From Planctopirus ephydatiae (lineage in GTDB: Bacteria; Planctomycetota; Planctomycetia; Planctomycetales; Planctomycetaceae), in NCBI RefSeq assembly GCF_007752345.1, contig NZ_CP036299.1:496001-560000 (forward strand): a stretch of 64,000 nucleotides of DNA, in the 5' to 3' direction. Below, one piece after another: positions 43,081 through 51,271 of this stretch. The stretch's first letter is position 1, and every line of letters begins with the position of its first letter. Under the pieces are notes generated by a model. It worked only from the letters and a program-made list of their open reading frames with translations. It searched no databases and was not told the origin of the DNA. Made by a program: the position numbers and the translations under genes.

Positions 43081-44658
43081 CTATTCGACCTTATAGCCCT
43101 TGGCCAGTTCTTCGAAGACATCGATGTTCTGATCTGTCAGGCCCATATCCCGAACGATCTCAGTCGAAGCGACCTTGCCACTGACAAGTTCCCGTGCAGC
43201 CACAGCAATTCGACCTGTCGATTCGTAACTGTATGTTACTTCCACTGGTGAACCGGCGGGAAGATTCGCGGGTAACCCAGTGATTCGGAAATCACCAATC
43301 TGCGTACAGGCTGCGGGATCTTTGGCGTCGCCTTCGAGAATGTAGACGTGAATCGTCTTCTGATTATCAGCATTCGTGCGGAAACGCTGTGTCAGGCTGT
43401 AGGGGATGTTTGTGTTCTTGGGAATCATGATGTGATTGATTTTCTTAGCGCGGTCTTCCGGACTGGAGACCTTCACCCCCAGCGAATGGGAATTCACATC
43501 TAGAGCCGTCACGTTGTTAAGCCGCTTGCGAATGGCATCGACCACTTGCGAGTTCTGGACACCAGCCCGTGCTTCCAGAATGGCAGCATGAATGGCAGCC
43601 CCTTGGGCGACCGCTTCTTCCGGACGCAGATCTCGCGAAGGTTTACGACCGCAGGTTTCTGCCAGCATCTTCTCGACGGCAGGCATATAGGTCGAACCAC
43701 CCACCAGCACAACATCGTCCAATTGCCCCATGGCCACACCGGCCTGTTGCAGTACCAGTTCGGTCGTATCCTGTGTCCGCTGGAGCAGATCTGCCGTCAT
43801 GCGTTCAAAATCGGTACGTGTCAACGAGACCGACAGCGTCTTCCCGCGGAAGTAGACGGTCACCGGGACTTGTGGCTTGCTACTCAGATCCCGCTTGGCC
43901 TGTTCACACTCCCGGTTGAAATCGCGAATGGCGTCAGCATCCTCCCGGGGATCTTCGCCAAACTTGCGCAAGAACTGTTCAGCCACATGGTCGACAAGTC
44001 GTCTCGTCCAGTCGAGACCACCCAGCATCACGTCACCGTCGGTCGCCAGAACCCGGAATTGTGTCGGCGTATATCGCACCACGGTCACGTCGAACGTACC
44101 ACCACCCAGGTCGTATACGAGGATGGTCTTCGGCTCCTGAATCAGATCTGTTCGGCCCAATTCCCCCTTCATCCACGCATACGCAAGAGTCGCGGCTGTC
44201 GGTTCGTTGATAATGTCAACAACGTTCAGTCCGGCAATACGACCTGCATCCTGAGTCGCTTTACGACGAACGTCATTGAAGTAATACGGAACTGTCACGA
44301 CGGCGTTGGTGATCGGGCCGATCTCTTTTTCCGCGTCTTGTTTCATCTTTTTGAGAATCAGGGCCGAGATAAACTCAGGTGTCAGCTTCTTACCCTGATA
44401 GACCACATAGTAGTCTTTATTGCCCATTTGCCGCTTCACAGCTTCGACAATATGATCGGCAGATTCCAACGAGGCACGCTCAATTGAGGGGCCAACAACC
44501 ACTGAGCCGTCATCCGCCAGCAGCACCACCGAAGGCGTAATGTTGCGACCATCAGCATTCGGCAGCGAGGTCGGCTGGCCATCGGTACCAATCCGTGCAA
44601 TCGCAGAGTAAGTCGTGCCAAGGTCAACGCCAACGGTGTTTCCTGCGAGGAACTTCAT
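43081..44658 (-). CDS. Hsp70 family chaperone (short form)
   Basis: A 525-residue DnaK-type protein from ATG 44658; the frame is open to 44727, but those residues do not match the family. The ATPase domain has phosphate-1 VGVDLGTTYSAIA at about 9-21, phosphate-2 LVYDLGGGTFDVTVV near 185, and the adenosine motif VVLVGGSTYMPAVEKML near 325. The beta-sheet substrate domain starts around 390 (VTALDVNSHSLGVKV). The protein then ends about 30 residues after the sandwich (GLTDQNIDVFEELAKGYKVE), so the helical lid of DnaK (usually over 630 residues) is missing or very short. Regulation may use the inverted repeat at 44710-44736. No DnaJ or GrpE gene adjoins it. Confidence 0.92.
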   Translation of the reverse strand: MKFLAGNTVGVDLGTTYSAIARIGTDGQPTSLPNADGRNITPSVVLLADDGSVVVGPSIERASLESADHIVEAVKRQMGNKDYYVVYQGKKLTPEFISALILKKMKQDAEKEIGPITNAVVTVPYYFNDVRRKATQDAGRIAGLNVVDIINEPTAATLAYAWMKGELGRTDLIQEPKTILVYDLGGGTFDVTVVRYTPTQFRVLATDGDVMLGGLDWTRRLVDHVAEQFLRKFGEDPREDADAIRDFNRECEQAKRDLSSKPQVPVTVYFRGKTLSVSLTRTDFERMTADLLQRTQDTTELVLQQAGVAMGQLDDVVLVGGSTYMPAVEKMLAETCGRKPSRDLRPEEAVAQGAAIHAAILEARAGVQNSQVVDAIRKRLNNVTALDVNSHSLGVKVSSPEDRAKKINHIMIPKNTNIPYSLTQRFRTNADNQKTIHVYILEGDAKDPAACTQIGDFRITGLPANLPAGSPVEVTYSYESTGRIAVAARELVSGKVASTEIVRDMGLTDQNIDVFEELAKGYKVE

Positions 44659-45303
44659 GAGTCTTGCTCTATAAATGTTGCGAGGTAGATAGCTGTGACA
44701 TACAGAAGGTCGATCGAAATGATGCATTTCGATCGAAATGGCGTTGCAACTTCTCCATGACAGGACTGGTCTCGACAGACCGCTTGAGAGAATCCTGTGG
44801 GAAACCTGCTGGCTGAAATTGACTCTGGTTATTCTGCTCCCGGAGAACCCCCAAACGCAAGTATGGCCCGTCTCGACTTGCCGTGAAATTCCTGCACGCC
44901 AGCCCGATTGATCCTTTTAACCGTCATTTTGCTCCTGTCGGACAGCTCTTGATCGAATCACTGTCCCTTCGACATCTGATGAACTGTACACAGTCACCCC
45001 TCTTGGAAACACAGGTTCAGGTCACTTCCTGTCGGCTGCCGATTCGAACAGCCCACGGATTCCAACCTCCCTCTCTCAAAACAGCTCTTGGAGAACTGCC
45101 TCAGGCATGTCAAGATTCCCCCCGCCAGGGAACCGGCTGCAGGAAAGACATCGACTATGAAATTCCATCCATCGTCCAAGCATCTGAGTGAAGCCATGGC
45201 GAGTGCTCACTCGCTCGTTCATTTGGCATGCAGAGCTTGTGAACATCAGAGCAAATCCACCTTGCAGGAATCACTCCCTGTTGCCGGGCGAATTGTTCTC
45301 TTT
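44659..45303. other. divergent intergenic region upstream of Hsp70 and HEAT lipoprotein
   Basis: This 645-bp region separates the Hsp70 start and the HEAT lipoprotein start as placed here. It holds the inverted repeat at 44710-44736. Reading frames within it show no domain; the HEAT gene frame itself is open from 45088, with possible starts at 45157 and 45196. Confidence 0.5.
44710..44736. promoter_or_regulatory. perfect 12-bp inverted repeat upstream of Hsp70 gene
   Basis: TCGATCGAAATG (44710-44721), ATG, and CATTTCGATCGA (44725-44736) form a perfect inverted repeat ending 52 bp upstream of the Hsp70 start codon. A further direct copy of GATCGAAATG follows at 44731-44740. This looks like an operator for a dimeric repressor. 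It is not the CIRCE sequence (TTAGCACTC-N9-GAGTGCTAA). Confidence 0.6.
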
Positions 45304-46284
45304 ATGAATCTTTGGCCCACTCGATGTCGAACCCAGGCTGCATTCATCCTCATGCTCGTTGTCGGCATGGCGGTGGCTGGTTGCCAGCAGGCGGAAGATC
45401 CCGCTCTCAGTACTAACTCATCAAACACACCCACTCAGGAAGACGCTTCCCCGTCAGGTTCGCAGGCTTCACAAGATGACTTTCCTGTGCTCACCATTGC
45501 ACCAGTCACAGAAGCCAACTCAGGTTCGGGAGTGTTGACGATCCCCGCCGCTGTCCCTGGCCAACTCCTGTTACCTGTGCCCGAAAATCTCACCATGGCG
45601 ACGGGTGTTCGCAATGGGGGTTTGCCGGAAAGTTCGCCTGCAGCCGAAGCGGCTTTTGCTGAATTGCTGCAGGCTGCACGCGGAGGTTCGACTCCCGATC
45701 AATGGCAGGTTGCCGAACAGAAACTGACACAACTGGGAACCACAGCACTCGGAATCTATGTTCGCCACTTGAAAGACGACGATCTGATGGTTCGCGAACT
45801 CGCCTCGATGTTCCTGGCTCAATTGGGCCCCGAAGCAGAATCTTCCGCACCGGAGATTGTCAGCTCATTGCAAGATCACTCTCTGTTTGTGCGGGCCAAT
45901 GTGGCTTCCGTCCTCTCCTCGATTGTCGCATATGAATCGAAGGTCGCACCTGTGCTCCTGGGACTTCTCGAAAGTGATGAAGTCAATATCCGCATGATTG
46001 CTGCCACCTCGCTGGGTAATCTCACTTCTCAAAGCGATCTCGTTGCTCAGATCGAGCCTGCACTGCTGAAGCTGGTCGATGATCCTGCTGTCGAGGTCAG
46101 GCAAGCCGCGATTCGCAGCCTGGCACAAAGTGGCTCAGGGACTCCTGCGATTCGAAAGACTTTGCAGGCGATTGCCAGACAACCCACTGATCCTTTGCAG
46201 GAAGAAGCTGCTCAGGCCCTGCGTCGGCTTGATGGTGCGCCAAAACCGGGAGACGCCACACCCGCCAGCAATAGCGACGAGTAA
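45304..46284 (+). CDS. HEAT-repeat lipoprotein
   Basis: A 326-residue predicted lipoprotein. Start ATG 45304 gives a lipoprotein signal peptide with n-region MNLWPTRCRTQ, a hydrophobic core and lipobox VAGC with Cys at residue 27; longer frames (45088, 45157, 45196) would bury it. A Ser/Pro/Thr/Asp-rich linker runs to about residue 110. HEAT/PBS-lyase-like repeats follow, such as LKDDDLMVRELASMFLAQLG, LQDHSLFVRANVASVLSSI, SDEVNIRMIAATSLGNL and DDPAVEVRQAAIRSLAQSG, each starting with an acidic-D-x-V-R motif. This should be a protein-protein interaction scaffold on the membrane surface. It converges with the GT39 gene across repeat copy G. Confidence 0.82.
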   Translation: MNLWPTRCRTQAAFILMLVVGMAVAGCQQAEDPALSTNSSNTPTQEDASPSGSQASQDDFPVLTIAPVTEANSGSGVLTIPAAVPGQLLLPVPENLTMATGVRNGGLPESSPAAEAAFAELLQAARGGSTPDQWQVAEQKLTQLGTTALGIYVRHLKDDDLMVRELASMFLAQLGPEAESSAPEIVSSLQDHSLFVRANVASVLSSIVAYESKVAPVLLGLLESDEVNIRMIAATSLGNLTSQSDLVAQIEPALLKLVDDPAVEVRQAAIRSLAQSGSGTPAIRKTLQAIARQPTDPLQEEAAQALRRLDGAPKPGDATPASNSDE

Positions 46285-46324
46285 GGGTTTTACAATCCCA
46301 CCGCACACGTGATTTCACAGCACA

Positions 46325-46393
46325 CGTGTGCCATGCTTGCGGCTCGGAGCAAGCATGCTTGATAAACTCTCAACACGCCATCGATTTCCAGGC
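46325..46393 (-). repeat. REP-like palindromic repeat, copy G (reverse orientation)
   Basis: As printed, TGTGC then CATGCTTGC (46332-46340), loop GGCTCGGA, GCAAGCATG (46349-46357), then CTTGATAAACTCTCAACACG. The extended flank matches copy H and, in reverse, the left flank of copy D. It lies between convergent genes. Confidence 0.85.
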
Positions 46394-46408
46394 TGCGCCG
46401 CCCTCGCC

Positions 46409-48247
46409 TCATTTCTCGATCGTGGTTGGCGTGATCGCAGGAAGCTCATACAAACCAGCAATCAGCACTCCGCCAATGCTTCTTTGCACCAGTGGGGTTT
46501 GCGCAAGCAGATGTTGTTGCAATTGGGCCGCAACATCGGCTTTTCTCCAGAAGATTACCACCAACCTGGGCTGCTCGAAGGCCTTGAACTCTGCACCAGA
46601 AACATCCGCCAGCGGGATCAGTTGCCAGTCATTCCTCAGGATGGCAGGAACCTGCGATTTCCAATCCGGGAGTTGAAACTGATGCAGGACCGGGGCCACT
46701 GCCACTTGAGCTCCGCGTGGAATTTTTCCCTCGCATTCCTTCCAGAAACTGCGCGTGAGACCATCTCCCCAGTAACTGGCCTCCATGCCCATGGCGGCAC
46801 CTCCCGCAGTACTCCCCGCCACGCCACTATAGGTCGATAACCAGAAGGGGCTGGACGATAACTGCACGATCGCCAGCAGACCAAACAGCGAGCCCACAAT
46901 GGCCCTCGGGAATGGCCAATTCTCCAACTTCTTGAAGCGTTCCAGAAGCGAGGTCAGCCCCAGTCCTGACAGTAACGCCACCAGTGGAAAGATCGTCAGA
47001 AACAGCCGCTCGCCATCGTAGACCGCCACGCCTGGCAAGCTGAAGACAATCAAAGGCGTCACGAGAAACAATAGCAGCAAACGCCCGCGGAGAGTCGCGG
47101 TCTGCCTGTCCTGCACCGAGTGTGGCATCTGGCCATGAATCACTTGCCAGGAACCATACAAGCACAGGATGAGCACAGGTAAGGAAATCGTGATGGCGGT
47201 GGTCACCCACGGGTAATGCCACGGAGTCAACCGATCTGAAAACTTCTCGTCAAAATACCAGACTGACAACGTCGCCCGTTTCGTCGCCCGACCCAGATAT
47301 TCCAAAGTCCTGTGGGCAGGATCACTCCACAACCAGGGCCAGCAAAAGAAGACCACACCCGCAGCCAGCCCAGCCACCAGAATCAATCGCACCGCCCGCA
47401 ACCGATAGATCGCGATTAACCAGAGCAGCATCGGTGGTAACAGCAGGACAGCCTGAATCTTTGTCAGTAACGCCAAACCATAAATCGCTCCAGCCGCAGC
47501 GACTGGCAGCCAGTCGGGTGATGGCCTGACGGTTTCGCTTTGTTCCTCCATCGGGCTGGAAGCTGCAGATGGTGCACGCAGACACCAGCTCGCAGCCGCC
47601 AGTGCAAAGCCTGTACAGGCCAGGTTCGTCACAGTCTCCAGAGAAGCCAGATGGGCATGCGCAAAGACTCGCGGCATCGTCATCAGTCCCAACCCTGCCG
47701 CAATGCCCGTCCATCGACCGGCCCATCTCATTCCCCACCAGGTAACGAGCATGACAGTGAGGCCAAATGCCGTCGCAGAACCAGCTCTTCCCAGGGTGTA
47801 GTCGATCTCTGACCGCTTCTGCCCGAGGCTCTCGATACCCAGGACGTATCTCAGAAAATCATGATGCAGACCCAGCCACAGCCGACCCAGAGGGGGATGA
47901 TCGGCCAGATAAATCTCATCCTGAAAAATCTCCCACAGACTCAAGGGATTCAGCAAAGCCAGACCATAAGCTCCTAAAGCTCGACTCAGAAACACACCCT
48001 GCTGAACATTGAACGATTCATCAATCGTCAAGCCGGGACCTTCGGGCCATGAGGGGTGCAGACCTCCCGCATCAAGTTGGCACAGCACCCAGAGAGTGGC
48101 CACAATTCCCAAAACCCAGGCTGGCCAGAGATCTCTGGCCACAAGGAGCATCTTTTCACACGTGGGCAGAACAGAGGCCATGGCCCGGCCTGAGGCAGGC
48201 GTCTCTTGTGGAGGTCTCGAAATTGTCTGCGATCGATGCTTGGACAT
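46409..48247 (-). CDS. GT39/ArnT-like membrane glycosyltransferase
   Basis: A 612-residue polytopic membrane protein of the dolichyl-phosphate-mannose-type (PMT/ArnT) superfamily. The first periplasmic loop has the conserved acidic site LTIDESFNVQQGVF and the DHPPLGRLWLGLHHDFLR motif, typical of GT39-like enzymes that use polyprenyl-phosphate sugars. About 12 hydrophobic helices span residues 38-480, including RVFAHAHLASLETVTN after the third. The C-terminal 150 residues are a soluble, probably periplasmic domain. The acceptor (protein, lipid or glycan) is not known. No partner polyprenyl-phosphate glycosyltransferase is adjacent. The gene is single, convergent with the HEAT lipoprotein gene. 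Confidence 0.85.
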   Translation of the reverse strand: MSKHRSQTISRPPQETPASGRAMASVLPTCEKMLLVARDLWPAWVLGIVATLWVLCQLDAGGLHPSWPEGPGLTIDESFNVQQGVFLSRALGAYGLALLNPLSLWEIFQDEIYLADHPPLGRLWLGLHHDFLRYVLGIESLGQKRSEIDYTLGRAGSATAFGLTVMLVTWWGMRWAGRWTGIAAGLGLMTMPRVFAHAHLASLETVTNLACTGFALAAASWCLRAPSAASSPMEEQSETVRPSPDWLPVAAAGAIYGLALLTKIQAVLLLPPMLLWLIAIYRLRAVRLILVAGLAAGVVFFCWPWLWSDPAHRTLEYLGRATKRATLSVWYFDEKFSDRLTPWHYPWVTTAITISLPVLILCLYGSWQVIHGQMPHSVQDRQTATLRGRLLLLFLVTPLIVFSLPGVAVYDGERLFLTIFPLVALLSGLGLTSLLERFKKLENWPFPRAIVGSLFGLLAIVQLSSSPFWLSTYSGVAGSTAGGAAMGMEASYWGDGLTRSFWKECEGKIPRGAQVAVAPVLHQFQLPDWKSQVPAILRNDWQLIPLADVSGAEFKAFEQPRLVVIFWRKADVAAQLQQHLLAQTPLVQRSIGGVLIAGLYELPAITPTTIEK

Positions 48248-48483
48248 GGCGGCACACTCCTCAGAGATCAGCCCGCAGGTTATCGTATCGGGCTGTGGAA
48301 AACCTCTGCAGGATGAAGACGATCAGCAGTAAGCGAGCCTGAGGGTGATCAATCCACTGGCAGGAACTCTCTCAGCGATTTTATGTCAGCGATCTCCTGT
48401 CAGAGATCAGCAGTCGAGGCGAGGATCCGTCGTGCTTCAGCCCGATGGTTCGAAAATGGGCGAATTTATAGAAGGTTGTTGGC

Positions 48484-48954
48484 ATGACTGGCGATCTGGC
48501 GACGTTCGAAGGACATGGAATCAAGTTCGTTTACCCGGTCAGCTGGCCTGTCAGTGAAGAGGGAAACGACGAAACGGTCACCATCACAGTCAATTCAAAA
48601 GGGTGTTCGTTTTTCTCGGTCGTCGTGATGGATCCCCCTCAGGATCCCGAGGATGTCATCGAGCAGATTGTCGAGACTTACCGCGAAATCTACCCCGAAA
48701 TGGATGAGTATCCGCTCTTTATCCCGTCGGCAGCCCCGGGGATGCATGCAGCGCGGGAGCTTGATTTTGTCTGCCTCGATCTGGTGACGACCGTTTCTCT
48801 GCACGCATTCCGCACGGGAGAGCGTACCCTGCTGACTTTGGTGCAGGGGCCAGATAAAGAACTCGAAGAAATCAGCCCGCTGCTGGAAGCGATTGCCAAA
48901 AGTGTCCACGCGGACGATGGCATGAATCAGGAGGCGACTCTCGAAGATGCATAA
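48484..48954 (+). CDS. hypothetical protein, DcrB/PsbP-like in outline
   Basis: A 156-residue protein with AAGG about 8 bases before ATG 48484. It lacks a signal peptide, Cys cluster or catalytic motif. The opening FEGHGIKFVYPVSWPVSEEG, the central FFSVVVMDPPQDPEDVIEQI and the late TLLTLVQGPDKELEEISPLLEAIAKSV give an alternating beta-alpha layout like small DcrB/PsbP-type or lipid-binding folds, which also open with a F-x-Y-P-x-x-W motif. That likeness is impressionistic. An acidic tail ends the protein. Neighbours do not help: the GT39 gene is divergent and a TPR gene follows on the same strand after 220 bp. Confidence 0.65.
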   Translation: MTGDLATFEGHGIKFVYPVSWPVSEEGNDETVTITVNSKGCSFFSVVVMDPPQDPEDVIEQIVETYREIYPEMDEYPLFIPSAAPGMHAARELDFVCLDLVTTVSLHAFRTGERTLLTLVQGPDKELEEISPLLEAIAKSVHADDGMNQEATLEDA

Positions 48955-49174
48955 CGGGGCTCATCTTTGTTGTTCAAAGCAGTCAATGGTCGCGTGTCCA
49001 GACGACCAGGATTTCGTAAGTTCTCCACGAAAAATTTACTTTCTGCCCGTAACGTTACATTCCTATCTTACATAATTTGAAGGTGTGGATGAAAACTCTG
49101 TAGTTACATCCGCTCCCCCATCGGTGTTGAGAACCTATCTGCAGTTCAGGACGATTTCCTCGGGAGGAAGCTTC

Positions 49175-50137
49175 ATGTCCGCTGCCTCGATTGATGAACT
49201 TCTCGATCAGGCCAGGCAACTCGCCCGCCAGAGAGAATTTGCTGCCGCCACTCAGACCTATCAGGCGGTGATTGCTCAGGATCCCTCCAACACCGCCGCT
49301 TACGATGGTTTAGGGACGATCCACTTCGTGCAGCAAAGTTATCAGGAAGCCATCAATTGTTTCCTGGAAGTGGCGGCACTCAAGCCCGTCGATGGTAAGC
49401 CTCTCTTCAATGCCGGTGCCATCTACAATCGCATGGGTGAATATTCCAAAGCGGTCGAGATTATTCGCAAAGGTTTGAATCGTGATAAACGCTGTGCAGA
49501 AGGTTATTACAACCTGGGGATCGCGCATCGCAAACAGTCTCAATGGCAGATGGCGATTTCTTCCTATCGAGAGGCGATTCGACTCGACCCGGCTTTTGCC
49601 GAGGCTTATCAAAACCTGGGCAACGTCTATCTCGAAATGCAAAACTATCCACTGGCCATTCAGAACTTTAAGAAGTCGCTGGAAGTCAAGCCGGGCTTTA
49701 CCAAAGCCCTCTCGGGCTTAGAAAAAGCAGAAAGTCTGTCGCAGCAGCTGAAGAACAAAATCAGCCCTTTCGGCAGACTGGTCGATCCGAAGGAAGCGGC
49801 ACAAGGCAACACTTCCGACAGTTCCGGCGTGATGCGTCAGATGACCAATGCCGAGCGTCTGCATGACAGGCAGTCGGTACGAGAGTTAGCCCGGCAGATC
49901 GAAGTGAATACTGCCGAAATGCTCGAATACGCACACAATGAGTTTTTTCCCGTGTTTCAAACGCTCCATCATCTGGTCGTTCAGGGGAGTACCGGGCTGG
50001 CTCTGCACCGGGCGACACAACAATATCGGGATGCCGTCAATCGACTGGCCGAATACCGCCGCTTACAACGCCGGAAACTGCTGGAACTTCAAGCCTATGA
50101 AGAACTCATCCAGATGCGGAGTGTGAGTGTCGGTTAG
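49175..50137 (+). CDS. tetratricopeptide repeat protein
   Basis: A 320-residue cytoplasmic TPR protein. Start ATG 49175 is supported by GGAGG about 7 bases upstream; a frame to 49085 has no such site. At least five TPR units lie at about 5-190, with the 34-residue pattern visible in ARQREFAAATQTYQAVIAQD, AYDGLGTIHFVQQSYQEAI, AGAIYNRMGEYSKAVEIIRK, YYNLGIAHRKQSQWQMAISS and AYQNLGNVYLEMQNYPLAIQ. The last 110 residues form a different, helical domain (LARQIEVNTAEMLEYAHNEF, QQYRDAVNRLAEYRRLQRRK) likely to be a coiled coil. No enzymatic part is present. It should be an adaptor; the binding partner is unknown. Confidence 0.85.
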   Translation: MSAASIDELLDQARQLARQREFAAATQTYQAVIAQDPSNTAAYDGLGTIHFVQQSYQEAINCFLEVAALKPVDGKPLFNAGAIYNRMGEYSKAVEIIRKGLNRDKRCAEGYYNLGIAHRKQSQWQMAISSYREAIRLDPAFAEAYQNLGNVYLEMQNYPLAIQNFKKSLEVKPGFTKALSGLEKAESLSQQLKNKISPFGRLVDPKEAAQGNTSDSSGVMRQMTNAERLHDRQSVRELARQIEVNTAEMLEYAHNEFFPVFQTLHHLVVQGSTGLALHRATQQYRDAVNRLAEYRRLQRRKLLELQAYEELIQMRSVSVG

Positions 50138-50344
50138 CCGGTGGATGATCTTTCTGAACTTCAGCCACAGCTTGTGAACGACAATTGTTCTGCTGCCATC
50201 TTTTGTGGCCATCTGCTGCGGCAAATCTGCTGTGGCAAATGTTGACAAATCCTGTAGCCAACTCACATGCTTGAGCGGGATTTTCAGCGATCAAGCCTCT
50301 CACAGAGACTCTCCGCATCCATTGAATAGACAGGAAAGACCAGC

Positions 50345-50980
50345 ATGGCTAAGAAAAAAGCTGTCAAAAAGGCTGCTCCCGCACCTGCGAAAACCACGAC
50401 CGCCAAACCTGCCCAAAAGCTCAAGGCTGTGGCCTCTCCAGCCAAACCTGCCACGGTTGATCGCATTGTCATGCGCACTGGCGAAGCACTGGTCGAGGCT
50501 GAGCCGGCCTGGTCTGCTGCTGAACCCGAAGTCGTGATTGGGGAACTCGATGGGCCCGTCGGCTATGCCATGGCCAATCTGCTGGGTGACCAGATCAAAG
50601 GCCATTCCCGCGTTTTCGCCATTCTCAACTGTGACGTGCAAGTCCGTCCTGCCACACTCATGGTCAGTAAAGTCACTGTCAAAAGTGAAGCCTACACAAA
50701 CATTCTGATGGGGACAGTGCAGGCCGCTATTGCCAATGGCGTGCTGGATGCTGTCCGCAAGGGAGATATTCCGAAAGAAAAGGCCAACGATCTGGGGATC
50801 ATCATCTCTGTCTGGCTCGACCCGTCAGTCACTTCTGTTGAAATCGATCATAACATTCTGTTCGACACGCACCGTCAGGCAACAGCCAAAGCGATCGCCA
50901 AGGCGATGAAGCACGAACCCTCCATCGACTGGTTACTCGAACATCAGCACGAGATCCAGCATTGCTTCAAGCCCGCATAA
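50345..50980 (+). CDS. formaldehyde-activating enzyme homologue with basic N-terminal extension
   Basis: A 211-residue protein. From about residue 40 it matches the Fae family, which condenses formaldehyde with tetrahydromethanopterin: RTGEALVEAE at 44-53, the NLLGDQIKGHSRVFAIL region, VRPATLMVSKVTVKS, and AANGV/LDAV-type helix QAAIANGVLDAVRKGDIPKE. The conserved Fae His of the GEALV...AH motif is replaced: by alignment Glu60 occupies it. The first 38 residues are an unusual Lys/Ala/Pro-rich tail (MAKKKAVKKAAPAPAKTTTA). No other C1-transfer gene is nearby. It may therefore be a Fae-like paralogue with altered chemistry. The start fits its position (CAGGAAAG upstream). Confidence 0.8.
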   Translation: MAKKKAVKKAAPAPAKTTTAKPAQKLKAVASPAKPATVDRIVMRTGEALVEAEPAWSAAEPEVVIGELDGPVGYAMANLLGDQIKGHSRVFAILNCDVQVRPATLMVSKVTVKSEAYTNILMGTVQAAIANGVLDAVRKGDIPKEKANDLGIIISVWLDPSVTSVEIDHNILFDTHRQATAKAIAKAMKHEPSIDWLLEHQHEIQHCFKPA

Positions 50981-51026
50981 ATCGTCGTCACATTTGCATC
51001 AGGACTCCAGGATTGAACTGCGTTGA

Positions 51027-51092
51027 GCGTGCCATGCTCGCGGCTCGGAACAAGCATGCTTGATCGACTCTCTACGCGCCTTTGATTTGTGG
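51027..51092 (-). repeat. REP-like palindromic repeat, copy H (reverse, degenerate)
   Basis: As printed, GTGC then CATGCTCGC (51033-51041), loop GGCTCGGA, ACAAGCATG (51050-51058), then CTTGATCGACTCTCTACGCG. One base in each arm departs from the consensus. It lies between the convergent Fae-like and purQ genes. Confidence 0.75.
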
Positions 51093-51271
51093 GGTACGTA
51101 AAGGCTGTGACGTGCTGTTCGACGGGTGGCCTGGCTAACATGTGGCCGGGTCATCGTACCCTACACAGTGACAAGACTCCGCGCCGTGCGCATACCCTGC
51201 CACCACTCTTGACTTGGTCTTGGGTGGCCCTTGAACAGCGCTCGACATGCGAACTATCACCGGGAAGACTA

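Noticed and set aside
44883-45191. 102-codon plus-strand open frame before the HEAT lipoprotein gene
   Set aside because: No domain, no ribosome binding site, and composition typical of non-coding DNA.
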